From Anaerolineae bacterium (lineage in GTDB: Bacteria > Chloroflexota > Anaerolineae > 4572-78 > J111), in assembly GCA_022071955.1 (NCBI GenBank), contig JAJVIM010000032.1, forward strand, positions 88,086-152,085: a stretch of DNA of 64,000 bases, read 5' to 3'. Under the pieces are notes generated by a model, which saw only the letters and a program-made list of their open reading frames with translations, was not told the DNA's origin and did not search any database. Made by a program: the position numbers and the translations under genes. Shown here piece after piece: positions 1 to 8,656 of this stretch (its first letter is position 1; each line of letters opens with the position of its first letter).

Positions 1-784
1 CCAGCAGGTTGTTAAAGTCCATCGCCAGTACAAAGCGGTCTTTTTCCGGGAAGAAGGTGTCTACATCAAACACGCCAAGCTGGCGCACCGGCGGATTCTG
101 GATAGACAGGATGAGCGTGGCCAGATCGAGGCTTTTATTTTGGCTCCAGAAATGCTCAAAAATGTTAGATAGCAAAATAGCTTCGCGGCTGCGGACGGGG
201 TCGGCATTGATGCCCACCAGCCCCAGCAGCGCGGCCACGGTGCCGCTGATGCGCTCGCGGACGGCTTCGGCGTTGGTGGCAAAATCCAGCCCCGGCGCGG
301 CCAGGCTGCCCATAATGCTCACCGGCAGGCCGGCATCGGAGCCGGGCGTGTAAATGGTAAAATCGGCGCTGTCCTGCAACATTTTGATGCGTTCCGACCC
401 CTGGCCCCAGTCGGCCAGGCCGTTGCGCCACATGTCGGCGGTGGCGGCGGCAAACTCATCAACGGTTTTGCCCTTGCGCCGGGCGTCGTCGGCGTTGACC
501 CACGGGGCGAAATCTTCCGGCCGCAGCTCTGGAAATTGCAGCAACAGGTTGGTGATGTCACCTTTGGGGTCAATCAGGATGGTTGGTACTTTGTCGATGG
601 CCGCTTCTTCCAGCAGGCCCAGGCACAGGCCGGTTTTGCCGCTGCCGGTCATACCCACGCAGATGGCGTGCGTGGTCAGGTCACGGGCATCGTAGTTAAC
701 CGGCGCGTCGAGCCGCTGGCCGGCGCTCAGGTCATACTCCGCGCCCAGGTAAAATGAACCAAGTTTTTCGGGGGGTGCTTGCAT
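1..784 (-). CDS. HerA/DUF87-like ATP-binding protein, C-terminus beyond the window
   Basis: The frame is open from an ATG at 784 to the left edge, so about 261 N-terminal residues are visible and the 3' end is missing. A Walker A motif GMTGSGKT lies at residues 44-51. A Walker-B-like IDPKG follows about 25 residues later, the arrangement of DUF87/HerA-type helicase-like ATPases that act on DNA or as membrane-associated motors. An AGGAG lies about 7 bases before the ATG and fixes the start. No signal peptide or membrane segment is seen. The gene runs in the same direction as the DinB and MurJ genes but is separated from them by a heptamer repeat. The exact family cannot be settled without the C-terminus. 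Confidence 0.75.
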   Translation of the reverse strand, partial: MQAPPEKLGSFYLGAEYDLSAGQRLDAPVNYDARDLTTHAICVGMTGSGKTGLCLGLLEEAAIDKVPTILIDPKGDITNLLLQFPELRPEDFAPWVNADDARRKGKTVDEFAAATADMWRNGLADWGQGSERIKMLQDSADFTIYTPGSDAGLPVSIMGSLAAPGLDFATNAEAVRERISGTVAALLGLVGINADPVRSREAILLSNIFEHFWSQNKSLDLATLILSIQNPPVRQLGVFDVDTFFPEKDRFVLAMDFNNLL

Positions 785-829
785 CGTTTGCTCCTTTGCG
801 GTGGGGATTTTCACCCTTTATTTTACCAT

Positions 830-850
830 GCGAATGGCGAATGGCGAATG
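830..850. repeat. Heptanucleotide tandem array (gcgaatg x3)
   Basis: Three perfect copies of gcgaatg lie end to end in the short gap between the ATPase and the DinB-family gene. The same heptamer, with gcgagtg variants, recurs inside the glycosyltransferase gene at 4409-4443. Confidence 0.8.
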
Positions 851-860
851 AGCGACCTAG

Positions 861-1334
861 CTACCAAATGCCCAAAATCTGCCGGAAAATGGAAAACTCG
901 CCGATGTGATAGGCATTGTGGTCCGCAACCACCAGAATTTCGCGCAGAATGTTGTAGCCGGCGGCATGGGGCAAATCGGCGTAGAGATCGGTTTGCGGAT
1001 CGGCCACAATCGCGGCCAGCGCCTGCTGGTCGGCGCGAAAGGCAGTGAGAGTGGCCTGCCACTGGTCGGCGGTGGCGGTTTGGGCCGGGTTGGGCCAGTA
1101 ACCCACCGGCCACTCTGGCGAGACGTGGTGGGGGTTGCGGATAAATTCCAAAATATCCCATTGGGCAATCCGCAGATGTTCAAGCAGGTGCCACAAGGTG
1201 TACGGCACGTTGGGTGGCCGGGTGTTGATATGCGCCAGTGGAAAATCGCTCACGGCCTGATCAAAACTGAAATGGGCGTGACCGCCCTGTAGCAGTTGCA
1301 AAAGTTGCGATCTGACAACGTCATCGGGATTCAT
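861..1334 (-). CDS. DinB family (DinB_2-like) four-helix metal-binding protein
   Basis: A 157-residue soluble protein with the DinB/YfiT four-helix-bundle pattern. Metal-ligand histidines are visible in HLLEH near residues 48-52 and in the C-terminal DHNAYHIGE segment near residue 138, where the family places its three-His site. The family includes thiol-dependent S-transferases and hydrolases whose substrates are mostly unknown, so no reaction is assigned. The length is normal. It lies just downstream of murJ on the same strand, 27 bases away, and could be co-transcribed, although the functions are not obviously connected. Confidence 0.8.
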   Translation of the reverse strand: MNPDDVVRSQLLQLLQGGHAHFSFDQAVSDFPLAHINTRPPNVPYTLWHLLEHLRIAQWDILEFIRNPHHVSPEWPVGYWPNPAQTATADQWQATLTAFRADQQALAAIVADPQTDLYADLPHAAGYNILREILVVADHNAYHIGEFSIFRQILGIW

Positions 1335-1361
1335 TGGTTTTTTCCTTTCGTTACTAATAAT

Positions 1362-2903
1362 TTACCGTCCCACCAGCCGGGGGAGCAGCCGGATTTCCTG
1401 CACGCCCAACGCCAGCCCGGCCGCCAGATAGACCAGCAGCCCCAGCCCGCCGCCCGCGCCGGCCACAACAATCGGCGGCAGGCCGGGCAGCAGCGCGTTG
1501 AATCCCAAAATAGCCGCGCCCATCGCCAGCGCCGCCAGCAGCGTGCGCAGCAGCGTGCTCGTCAGCGAGCCGGCCTCGACGCCGCCCAGCCGCCGGTGGG
1601 CAATGGCCAGCATAATCAACACTTCTACCGAAACGGCCACCCCGTTAGACAGCGCCAGCCCGCCGGCGCGCAGCGGCAGGTAGAGCGCCAGCGCCAGCCC
1701 AAAATTGATGACCATGCTCACCAGCGAACTGAGCAGCGGGGTGACGGTGTCCTTTTGCGCGTAGAAAACGCGGTTGACCACTTCCAGCGCCGAGTGAGCC
1801 ACCAGCGCCAGCGCCCAAAACGCCAGCGATTGATAAACCGCGGCGGTTGAATCCGGGCCAAATTCGCCGCGCTCAAACATTACCCGGATAATGGGCCGGC
1901 CCAGCGCCATCAGCCCAACCGTGGCCGGGACGGACAGGGCCAAAATAATCCGCAGCGATTGGGCCAGCGTTTGCCGCAACCGGGGAATATCGCCGCGGGC
2001 GGCCAGCTCCGACAGGGTGGGAAACAGCACAATACCAATAGCCGAGCCGATGATGGTTTGCGGCATCTGCATTAAATCCCAGCCGTAATCCAGCGCCGAG
2101 ACGTTACCTTCGCCCAGCCGCGAGGCCAGGTTGTAAATCACCACAAAATTTACCTGAATGACCACAATGTTGAGCACGCGCGGCCCCATCAGCCGCAAAA
2201 TGTGGCGCAGGTCGGGGTCGTTCCAGGCGAAGCCGGGCCAGTAGCGCGCCCCAAATTTGAGCAGCATCGGCAGTTGAATGAGCAAATGGCCCAGCGAACC
2301 CAGAATCGCGCCGTAAATGAGGCCAAACACGCCAAACGGTTGGGCCAGAAACAGCGCGCCGGCCATAATGCCGAGGTTGTACACCAGCGGCGCAACCGCC
2401 GGCAGTACAAAATGCTGGCGGGTGTGCAGCATCGCGCCAACGAGGCTGCTGACACTGAAAATAATGGTCGAGATAAGCGTGAGCCGCATCAGGCTGGCGG
2501 TGAGCAGTTGGTTTTCCGGCGAAAAGCCGGGGGCCACCAGCCAGCGCACCAGCGGCAGGGCAAACACCGCCAGCAGCAGCGATACGCCGATCACCACCAG
2601 TAGCAGGCTGTTGAGCACGGCGCTGGCCAGCCGCCAGCCGCCGGGATCGGACTCATTTTGCAGGGCCAGCCGCTGGGTGAGAATCGGGATAAAGGCCGTG
2701 CCGAGCGCGCCGCCGGCAATCAGCAAAAACAGAATATCCGGCAGCCGAAACGCGGCTACAAAGGCGTCGTACTCGGCGCTGGTGCCAAACTGGCGGGCAA
2801 TAACAATTTGCCGGCCAATGGCCAGAATCTTGTTGAGAAAAAAGGCGGCCATCAAAATGCCGGTGGAACGGATGATGTGGTTTAGACGGATAGTTGGTTG
2901 CAT
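1362..2903 (-). CDS. murJ: Lipid II flippase MurJ
   Basis: A 513-residue polytopic protein of the MurJ/MviN family in the MOP superfamily. It flips undecaprenyl-linked peptidoglycan precursor (lipid II) across the cytoplasmic membrane. The N-terminus carries the family pattern with conserved arginines (SKxxG-like NKILAIGRQ, then ARQFGTSAEYDAF), and about 14 hydrophobic segments follow. An in-frame GTG at 2930 would add nine residues, but those codons come from a C-rich repeat. The ATG at 2903 is therefore preferred, although no clear Shine-Dalgarno is visible for either start. Neighbours are membrane glycosyltransferases, consistent with an envelope-assembly region. Confidence 0.88.
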   Translation of the reverse strand: MQPTIRLNHIIRSTGILMAAFFLNKILAIGRQIVIARQFGTSAEYDAFVAAFRLPDILFLLIAGGALGTAFIPILTQRLALQNESDPGGWRLASAVLNSLLLVVIGVSLLLAVFALPLVRWLVAPGFSPENQLLTASLMRLTLISTIIFSVSSLVGAMLHTRQHFVLPAVAPLVYNLGIMAGALFLAQPFGVFGLIYGAILGSLGHLLIQLPMLLKFGARYWPGFAWNDPDLRHILRLMGPRVLNIVVIQVNFVVIYNLASRLGEGNVSALDYGWDLMQMPQTIIGSAIGIVLFPTLSELAARGDIPRLRQTLAQSLRIILALSVPATVGLMALGRPIIRVMFERGEFGPDSTAAVYQSLAFWALALVAHSALEVVNRVFYAQKDTVTPLLSSLVSMVINFGLALALYLPLRAGGLALSNGVAVSVEVLIMLAIAHRRLGGVEAGSLTSTLLRTLLAALAMGAAILGFNALLPGLPPIVVAGAGGGLGLLVYLAAGLALGVQEIRLLPRLVGR

Positions 2904-2922
2904 CAGCGAATCTGTTATTTGA

Positions 2923-2993
2923 CCCCCCACCCCCGGCCCCTCCCCCTATCAGGGGGGGGGGAGGGAAGTTCAGGGGGGTGGGGGAATGGGGGA
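2923..2993. repeat. C-rich/G-rich inverted repeat, partial copy of the composite element
   Basis: A pyrimidine-rich run (CCCCCCACCCCC, then CCCCTCCCCCT) is followed by its G-rich complement around a short ATC loop, with a second G-rich tract at 2972-2992. It resembles the flanking hairpins of the composite elements at 13.6 kb and 63.9 kb but lacks their central 39-bp palindrome. It lies immediately upstream of murJ. Confidence 0.6.
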
Positions 2994-3058
2994 AAAAAGG
3001 CTAATTTATAGTGTTATAACGAACTAACTTAACATTATCGAACTAATGGAAAAGCAAT

Positions 3059-5035
3059 TTATTCAAGAGTGATGACACCCAAAATCGCTGCCGCGCCGTC
3101 GGTGGTGGGGCCGGTGGTAACGCCTTCGGCGGGGTAGGGCGGCTCGGCGTTGTAAACCACGGCCTCAAGCTGATACTCGCCCGGCGGCGTATCGGCGGGT
3201 AGCGGCAGCAGGTACACATTGACCGCCTGATTCAGCGCCGGGTCATCAATGGGCCAGGCGGCGGTGCGAAAGTGACGGTCGTTGAGCAGGTCACGGTCAA
3301 TCTGGCTGGCTACCTGCCCGGCGGCATCGCGCAGCCGCAGCGACACTTTGTAGTTGGTGACGGTGGGGCGCAGCAGCGCAAAATGGAGCGTGGCCCACAC
3401 CGGCCCGGCGGGACGGTCGGCCCGGCCAAAGGCCGCGCCATCGAGCCGCAGCACATCGCCAAAAACGGTATTTTGCGGCGCAAGTTCGGTGGGCAGGCTG
3501 AAGTGAGCTGCCGGCGGCAGTTCAAACCAGGAAACGCGATAGCCTTTAAAATCGAGCTGGCCGGCGGGTTGGCCGGCTTTTTCTGCCAAAAACGGGATGA
3601 CGCCGCGCGGGTCGGTGTCACTGCCGGCCCAGGCTACCCAAAAGAGCCGGCGGCGACCGGCGGCGCGCTGGTTGAGCGTGTCGGCGGCGGTGTGAATATC
3701 GACAAACAGGTAATCGAGCGGCGCGGGGATGCGGGCGCGGTCAGCGTAGTAGTGAAAGGGGTGCGGCACGTCAACAAAAATGATGTCGTCCGGGGTGGTG
3801 TTGCCCGCCAGCCAGCGGGCCACGCCGGCGGAGTCATCTTTGAAGTAAGAGTCATCGGTGTAGTAGCTGTGCAGACCGGCCACCAGCGCGGCGAGGGTGA
3901 TGAGGAGTAATGCGTAATGCGTAATCCGTAATGCGTGTTGCGTAGTGCGCGGAGCCGTAATTGGTAATTGGTAATTCGTAATTCGTAATTCACTCAGTCC
4001 AACGGCCAGCAGTAAAAAAATGGCCGGGGCAACGAACATCAGGTAGCGCGGCTCAAACGAGGGGCGCAGTTGCAGCACCGCAAAGTAGGCGGTCAGCGGG
4101 ATGGCCAGCCAACCGAGCAGGAAAAGAAAATTATGAATTATGAATTTTGAGTTTTGAATTTTGAAAACCAAGACCCAACTGAGCAGCAGCGCGGCGGCGA
4201 GGGCCAGCATGGCCCAGCGGGCCGGGGCGGGGTCGATGGTGAGGCTGGTGGTGTAGGCCTGCCAGCTCCGGCTGAGGTATTCGGGGAGCGGCGGGGGGGC
4301 CAGGTTGGGGTTGGCGTAATCGGTGACCTGTCGGGCGGCCAGCGCCAGTTGCGGCGCAAACAGCAGCAGCACTGCCAGTTGCGAGCCGAACCACCGCACC
4401 AGTTTTTGGCGAGTGGCGAGTGGCGAATGGCGAGTGGCGAGTGAAAAATACAGCCACACCACGTTTTGAAACAGCAGCAGAAAAATGGTGAAGTAGTGGG
4501 TGTACAAACAGGCCGCGGTAAAAACTACGTAGCCGGCCAGATTTGTCCTGACTCCTGATTCCTGACTCCTGACTCCTGAAAACACCATTCGCCATAAAAA
4601 GAAGGTGCTGCCCAGCGCCAGAAAGGTGAACATGGTATAGCTGCGCACTTCCTGCGAATAGGCCACAAACAGCGGCGAAATGGCGGCCAGCAGCGCCGCC
4701 AGCGGGGCCGCGAGTTTGGCCGGGCGGGTCAGTTCGGCGGCAAAACGCCACAGCAGCGCCACCAGCAGCAACCCAAACAGCAGCGACAGATAGCGCAGGG
4801 CAAACTCGCTGGAGCCGGCCACAGCCAGCCAGCCGTGCAGCAGGGCAAAATAGGCCGGCGGGTGAACATCCATCGCCGGCAGGGTAGGGATTTGGGCCAG
4901 CGGCTGCGAGGCCACAAAAATGCTGTGGCCTTCGTCCCACCAGATACTTTGGGCGTCAATCTTAAACAGACGCAGGCCAAAGGCCAGCAGCAAAATAAGC
5001 AGGGGCGTCCAGTAACGCCAGCGAGGTGAAGTCAT
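3059..5035 (-). CDS. Polytopic glycosyltransferase family 39-like protein with C-terminal beta domain
   Basis: A 658-residue membrane protein. A short cytoplasmic N-terminus leads to a first helix, then the acidic loop motif WWDEGHS near residue 32. This is the Asp-Glu signature of PMT/ArnT-type lipid-linked sugar transferases, and DVHPPAYF follows. Roughly ten hydrophobic segments precede a soluble C-terminal beta-rich module (about residues 525-650) that is also found in the genes at 14.2-18.9 kb. A longer frame reaches 5128 but overlaps the response regulator gene. The ATG at 5035 opens directly onto TSPRWRYW and the first helix. Four heptamer repeat arrays are translated in frame inside this gene. 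Donor and acceptor are unknown. Confidence 0.75.
   Translation of the reverse strand: MTSPRWRYWTPLLILLLAFGLRLFKIDAQSIWWDEGHSIFVASQPLAQIPTLPAMDVHPPAYFALLHGWLAVAGSSEFALRYLSLLFGLLLVALLWRFAAELTRPAKLAAPLAALLAAISPLFVAYSQEVRSYTMFTFLALGSTFFLWRMVFSGVRSQESGVRTNLAGYVVFTAACLYTHYFTIFLLLFQNVVWLYFSLATRHSPLATRQKLVRWFGSQLAVLLLFAPQLALAARQVTDYANPNLAPPPLPEYLSRSWQAYTTSLTIDPAPARWAMLALAAALLLSWVLVFKIQNSKFIIHNFLFLLGWLAIPLTAYFAVLQLRPSFEPRYLMFVAPAIFLLLAVGLSELRITNYQLPITAPRTTQHALRITHYALLLITLAALVAGLHSYYTDDSYFKDDSAGVARWLAGNTTPDDIIFVDVPHPFHYYADRARIPAPLDYLFVDIHTAADTLNQRAAGRRRLFWVAWAGSDTDPRGVIPFLAEKAGQPAGQLDFKGYRVSWFELPPAAHFSLPTELAPQNTVFGDVLRLDGAAFGRADRPAGPVWATLHFALLRPTVTNYKVSLRLRDAAGQVASQIDRDLLNDRHFRTAAWPIDDPALNQAVNVYLLPLPADTPPGEYQLEAVVYNAEPPYPAEGVTTGPTTDGAAAILGVITLE
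3907..3948. repeat. Heptanucleotide tandem array (gtaatgc-type x6) inside a gene
   Basis: Six consecutive 7-bp units: gtaatgc, gtaatgc, gtaatcc, gtaatgc, gtgttgc, gtagtgc. They are translated in frame on the minus strand within the glycosyltransferase at 3059-5035 and leave it open. Confidence 0.85.
3957..3991. repeat. Heptanucleotide tandem array (gtaatt[gc] x5) inside a gene
   Basis: Five consecutive units, two gtaattg and three gtaattc, eight bases beyond the preceding array. The minus-strand translation gives the seven-residue period seen as RITNYQLPIT in the glycosyltransferase. Confidence 0.85.
4134..4161. repeat. Heptanucleotide tandem array (tgaattt-type x4) inside a gene
   Basis: Units tgaatta, tgaattt, tgagttt, tgaattt lie in register, with a fifth degenerate unit following. 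They encode the NSKFIIHNF-like stretch of the same glycosyltransferase. Confidence 0.75.
4409..4443. repeat. Heptanucleotide tandem array (gcgagtg-type x5) inside a gene
   Basis: Five consecutive units (four gcgagtg, one gcgaatg), translated in frame as ATRHSPLATR. They are related to the intergenic array at 830-850. Confidence 0.85.
4546..4580. repeat. Heptanucleotide tandem array (tcctgac-type x5) inside a gene
   Basis: Units tcctgac, tcctgat, tcctgac, tcctgac, tcctgaa, translated on the minus strand as SGVRSQESGVR in the glycosyltransferase. Confidence 0.85.
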
Positions 5036-5084
5036 AGCGTTGATTTTAAGCGAGCTTAAAGACGCTGGCAAAACCGGGGCGCAG

Positions 5085-5726
5085 TCAGTTGACCAGATTG
5101 TTTTCGTGGGCGTAGCGCACCAGCTCAACCCGGCCCTGCAAATTGAGCTTGGCCATCAGGTTGGCCCGGTGGCCTTCCACGGTGCGGACACTAATGTTGA
5201 GGATGTCGGCCATTTGGCGGTTGGTGCAGCCGCGGGCAATGAGCCGCAAAATATCCAACTCGCGCGGGGTGAGCGACTCAACTGGCGTGTCGGTTTGTTT
5301 GGGTTCGGGGGTGATTTCGCGCAGCAGGGCGCGGGTCATGCTGGGGTGAATGTAAATATCGCCGCGCTGAACGGCGCGAATGGCGTCAATCAGTTCAGAC
5401 TCAACGGCCCGTTTGACAATGTACCCGGCCGCGCCGGCCTTGATGGCCTCTTGCAGCAGCGTGTCGTCCTCGTGAACGGTGATCATCAGCACCCGGGCCG
5501 CCGGCGCCAGCTCTTTCAACCGCCGCGTTGTTTCGATGCCGTCGCAATCGGGCATGCTGATGTCCAGCAGGATCACCTGCGGCGAAAGCTCGGTGGCCAG
5601 GCGCAGCACGGCCTGGCCATCTTCGGCCTCGCCCACCACGTCCATATCCGGCTCGGCGCTCAGCAGCGCGCGCAGCCCGGCCCGCAGCAAGCCCTGGTCA
5701 TCAGCTATCAGAATTTGTATGCTCAT
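5085..5726 (-). CDS. NarL/LuxR-family response regulator
   Basis: A 213-residue two-domain regulator. The receiver has the acidic pair D9-D10, phosphoacceptor D55 (VILLDISMP) and a lysine in GYIVKR. A LuxR-type helix-turn-helix starts near LTPRELDILRL and carries TNRQMADILNISVRTVEGHR. The ATG at 5726 is chosen because a GAGG lies 7-10 bases upstream; an earlier in-frame start at 5741 has no such site. The start overlaps the 3' end of the kinase gene by 26 bases, so the pair is almost certainly co-transcribed and translationally coupled. It should bind DNA as a dimer when phosphorylated by that kinase. Confidence 0.9.
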   Translation of the reverse strand: MSIQILIADDQGLLRAGLRALLSAEPDMDVVGEAEDGQAVLRLATELSPQVILLDISMPDCDGIETTRRLKELAPAARVLMITVHEDDTLLQEAIKAGAAGYIVKRAVESELIDAIRAVQRGDIYIHPSMTRALLREITPEPKQTDTPVESLTPRELDILRLIARGCTNRQMADILNISVRTVEGHRANLMAKLNLQGRVELVRYAHENNLVN

Positions 5727-8382
5727 ATGGCACCTCAACATAAACGGTGGTTCCGTGATCGATATTGGTTTCTATGGTCAAAACGCCCTGCAACATTTCG
5801 GTTCGTTCGCGCATGCCCAGCAGCCCCAACCGCCCCTGATGGGCGCTGGCGTTTTTATCAAAGCCGACCCCGTTGTCTTCGATGATGGTGATCAGCCGGC
5901 CCGGCTGCTGCTCCAGCAAAATATCTACCCGCGAAGCCTGGGCGTGGCGGGCCACGTTGGTGAGCGCTTCCTGCACAATGCGGTACAGGTTGATCTCCAT
6001 CACCGCCGGCAGGCGCTGGTCAGACAGGCCGATGGCTTCAAACTGAACGGCCAGCTTGTGTTGCTGGCCAAAATCGGTGGTGTACTGGCGCAGCGCGGCC
6101 ACCAAGCCCAAATAATCCAGACTGGCCGGGCGCAGGTCGCGGGCCAGCCGGTGCAGGTTTTCCGAAACATCGTTGGTTATTTGCTTCAATCCGGCCACGC
6201 GCTCCGATACTGATTCGGACGGCGGCAGTTCGCTTTCCAGCAGCCGCAGCCCCACCAGCAGCGAGGTCAACGCCTGCCCGGCTTCATCGTGCAGTTCCCG
6301 GGCAATGAGCCGGCGTTCGCTTTCCTGAATTTCAACCAGCCGCCGCGACAGCGACTGAATTTGCCGGTGGCCGGTATGCACCTGCTCAAACAGGCGGGCG
6401 TTGGTAATGGCGATAGCGGCCGGCGTGGCCAGCCAGGTGAGCCGGCGCACATCCTCGGCGGTGAAGGGGCCGCCGGTTTTGTTCATCACTTCGATGGCTC
6501 CGATAACGCGCGCCCCGGCCGCCAGCGGCACGCAGATGATCGAGCTGGTTTTAAAGCCGCTGAGCTGATCGAACTTGTCAAAAAAGCGCGAATCCTGGGC
6601 CACGTCGGCCACCAGCGCCGGCTCGCCGTGAGCAATCACCCAGCCGACAATACCCTGCCCGGCGGGCAAGCGCCGGCCGCGCATCACCTCCGGCGCGCCG
6701 CCGGACGCCGAATGAAACCACAAATCGCCCCGGTTTTCATCGCTGAGCACCACCGAGGCGGCCTGCGCTTCCAGCAGGCGGGTGGCGTGGTTGGCAATGA
6801 GCGCCAGCGTTTCTTCCAGGTTGAGCGTGGCCGTGATGGCCTGGCTGACGGCGGTCAGCGTGGTCAGTTCGTCGAGTCGCTGCTGTGTTTCGCGGTGCAG
6901 CCGCGCGTTTTCAATGGCCACCGCCGTTTGGTCGGCCAGGGTTTGCAGGAGTTGCCGGTCGCCGGCGGAAAAAACGGCGGTTTCCTGGCGCTGAATATCC
7001 AGCACGCCGATGACCCGCTCCCGGATTTGCATGGGCGCGGTGAGCCAGTCCTGCCGGTTAAACGGCGCATCATCGGCCTGCCGTTGGCCGGCTAAAAAAC
7101 CCAGCCGCGCGTTGTCATTTAGCGGCAGGTGATGGGTGACCGTGTGAGGCACGCCGCGCCGTGGAAAATAGCAGTAATCAAGCTGGCCGCTGGCCGGATC
7201 GACGACGCCGTAGCCGGAGCTTTTAACCGGCAGCAAAAAATAGGTGGTTTCCAGGGCAATCCGGCAAATGGCCACTTCGTCGCGCACCAGATTCAGCTCT
7301 CGCCCCAGTTGGTGGATGGCCACCAGCCGCTCCTCAAGCTGTTTGCGCTCGGTCAAATCAATGCCGGTGCTGATAATGTACTCGGCGGTGCGGTGCTGGT
7401 CCAGCAGCACACTGTTTGACCAGGCGATCAGCCGTTGGGTGTGGCCGTGGCCGAGCCAGGAGGCTTCAAACTGGTGAGGCAGTTGCTCAATCTGCGAATT
7501 TTGCAGGCTGGCTTTAACCCGGGCCAGCTCCGGCGACGGCCGGAACAGTTCCCAAAAAAAGCGACCGCGGATATTAGCGGCGGGCTGGCCGGCCAGCGCT
7601 TCAACCGTGCGGTTGAATTGGAGAATGCGGCCCTGTGGGCTTAAAACCAGCACCAGGGCGTCGGTTGTGTCGAGAATGGCCGAAACGAATTTTCGTTCTT
7701 TTTTTACAACTTTGAGGCGCTGCACATTCTCCTGGCGGGTTTTATCGTACAGTTGGGCGTTCACCAGCGCCGCCGCGCCGATGCTGGCCAGTTGCCGGGC
7801 GAGCTGGCCGTGGCCGGCGGTAAAGTAGCCGGGGGTCGGGCTGTCGAAATTAAGAAAGCCGATCAGCTTATCCGGCCGGCGCAGCGCCACCCCCAGATGC
7901 GATTTGACCCATTCCTTGCCGTGGCCGTGAATCCAGGAGTCGGGCTGCTCCGCGATTGACACAATCACCGCCGAGTCGCTGTTTTGCAGGCTGAGCAGCA
8001 ACGGGTAATCGGCCAGGTTGAAGGCCTGCTGGGTAAAATAATGGTCAACCCCTGCCGGGGCGTAGCCCTGCCAGCGAAAAACGCGGGCCGCGCCGGCTTT
8101 GACCAGCCAAATGGACGCCGCCGGGCCGGGAATGAGCGTCTGCATGTGCCGCAGCAGGGTATCGAGCACCACTTCAAGGTTGAGCGAGCTGTTTAACTCC
8201 GCCCCGGCTTCACGCAGCCGGTCGGTTTGGAGATGCTGCTCGCGTTCGGCGAGCAACAGGCGCTGGCGAGTTTCGGCGGTTAACCGATATTCAACTGTCA
8301 AACGTTCCAGTTCGGCAACCCGCTGATGCAGGGCCGCCAGCTCCTCAAGGAGCTGGGTTTTGGTCTTGCTTGTGTTCGTCAT
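5701..8382 (-). CDS. Multi-GAF/PAS sensor histidine kinase (HisKA_3 type)
   Basis: An 893-residue soluble kinase with no membrane segments. Order seen: N-terminal coiled coil (1-60), GAF (about 60-210), PAS (about 225-345, ILDTTDALVLVLSP), two further GAF domains (about 350-500 and 505-665), HisKA_3 with phospho-acceptor His in ARELHDEAGQALTSLL at residue 698, and a HATPase_c domain with the N-box LTNVARHAQ and DNGVGFD near residue 836. This is the architecture of NarX/DegS-like kinases that phosphorylate NarL-type regulators, and such a regulator is encoded directly downstream with overlap. The signal is unknown. The GAF domains suggest small-molecule or redox input. Confidence 0.9.
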   Translation of the reverse strand: MTNTSKTKTQLLEELAALHQRVAELERLTVEYRLTAETRQRLLLAEREQHLQTDRLREAGAELNSSLNLEVVLDTLLRHMQTLIPGPAASIWLVKAGAARVFRWQGYAPAGVDHYFTQQAFNLADYPLLLSLQNSDSAVIVSIAEQPDSWIHGHGKEWVKSHLGVALRRPDKLIGFLNFDSPTPGYFTAGHGQLARQLASIGAAALVNAQLYDKTRQENVQRLKVVKKERKFVSAILDTTDALVLVLSPQGRILQFNRTVEALAGQPAANIRGRFFWELFRPSPELARVKASLQNSQIEQLPHQFEASWLGHGHTQRLIAWSNSVLLDQHRTAEYIISTGIDLTERKQLEERLVAIHQLGRELNLVRDEVAICRIALETTYFLLPVKSSGYGVVDPASGQLDYCYFPRRGVPHTVTHHLPLNDNARLGFLAGQRQADDAPFNRQDWLTAPMQIRERVIGVLDIQRQETAVFSAGDRQLLQTLADQTAVAIENARLHRETQQRLDELTTLTAVSQAITATLNLEETLALIANHATRLLEAQAASVVLSDENRGDLWFHSASGGAPEVMRGRRLPAGQGIVGWVIAHGEPALVADVAQDSRFFDKFDQLSGFKTSSIICVPLAAGARVIGAIEVMNKTGGPFTAEDVRRLTWLATPAAIAITNARLFEQVHTGHRQIQSLSRRLVEIQESERRLIARELHDEAGQALTSLLVGLRLLESELPPSESVSERVAGLKQITNDVSENLHRLARDLRPASLDYLGLVAALRQYTTDFGQQHKLAVQFEAIGLSDQRLPAVMEINLYRIVQEALTNVARHAQASRVDILLEQQPGRLITIIEDNGVGFDKNASAHQGRLGLLGMRERTEMLQGVLTIETNIDHGTTVYVEVPYEHTNSDS

Positions 8383-8587
8383 GGAGCGTTTTAAAAAATC
8401 GATTAAATAGACGCCGGTAGAGTCTCTCGTTACGCTGGTTTTTTGGGAAAGTGCGGGAGAATGGGTATATCCTACCCAGCCGGCAGACAGGTGTCAAGCC
8501 GATAAGTACCAAGGTCAGGGTAAACGTGGCCCAATTTTAAAGGCGCAGCGAAATTTGCCGCTGCTGGCTCGCAGCCTCCCTTTCTGT

Positions 8588-8616
8588 TTGGATAATGGGC
8601 CGCTTTCAGCTATCAT
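8588..8616 (+). promoter_or_regulatory. Candidate sigma-70 promoter of the FKBP lipoprotein gene
   Basis: A -35-like TTGGAT (8588-8593) and -10 TATCAT (8611-8616) are separated by exactly 17 bp, with the TTG start codon about 40 bases downstream. Nothing else stands out in the 274-bp divergent gap except a small GGGTA/TACCC inverted repeat near 8463-8477. Confidence 0.5.
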
Positions 8617-8656
8617 GCTACGGTTTGTTTTTACAAATTTTCAAAAGGAGCGAAGG

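Noticed and set aside
2904..2930. GTG start nine codons upstream for MurJ
   Set aside because: Those codons lie in the C-rich repeat and encode non-conserved residues before MQPTIRL.
3907..4580. CRISPR-like interpretation of the regularly repeated arrays
   Set aside because: Units are contiguous 7-mers without spacers, lie inside a coding frame, and no cas gene is present.
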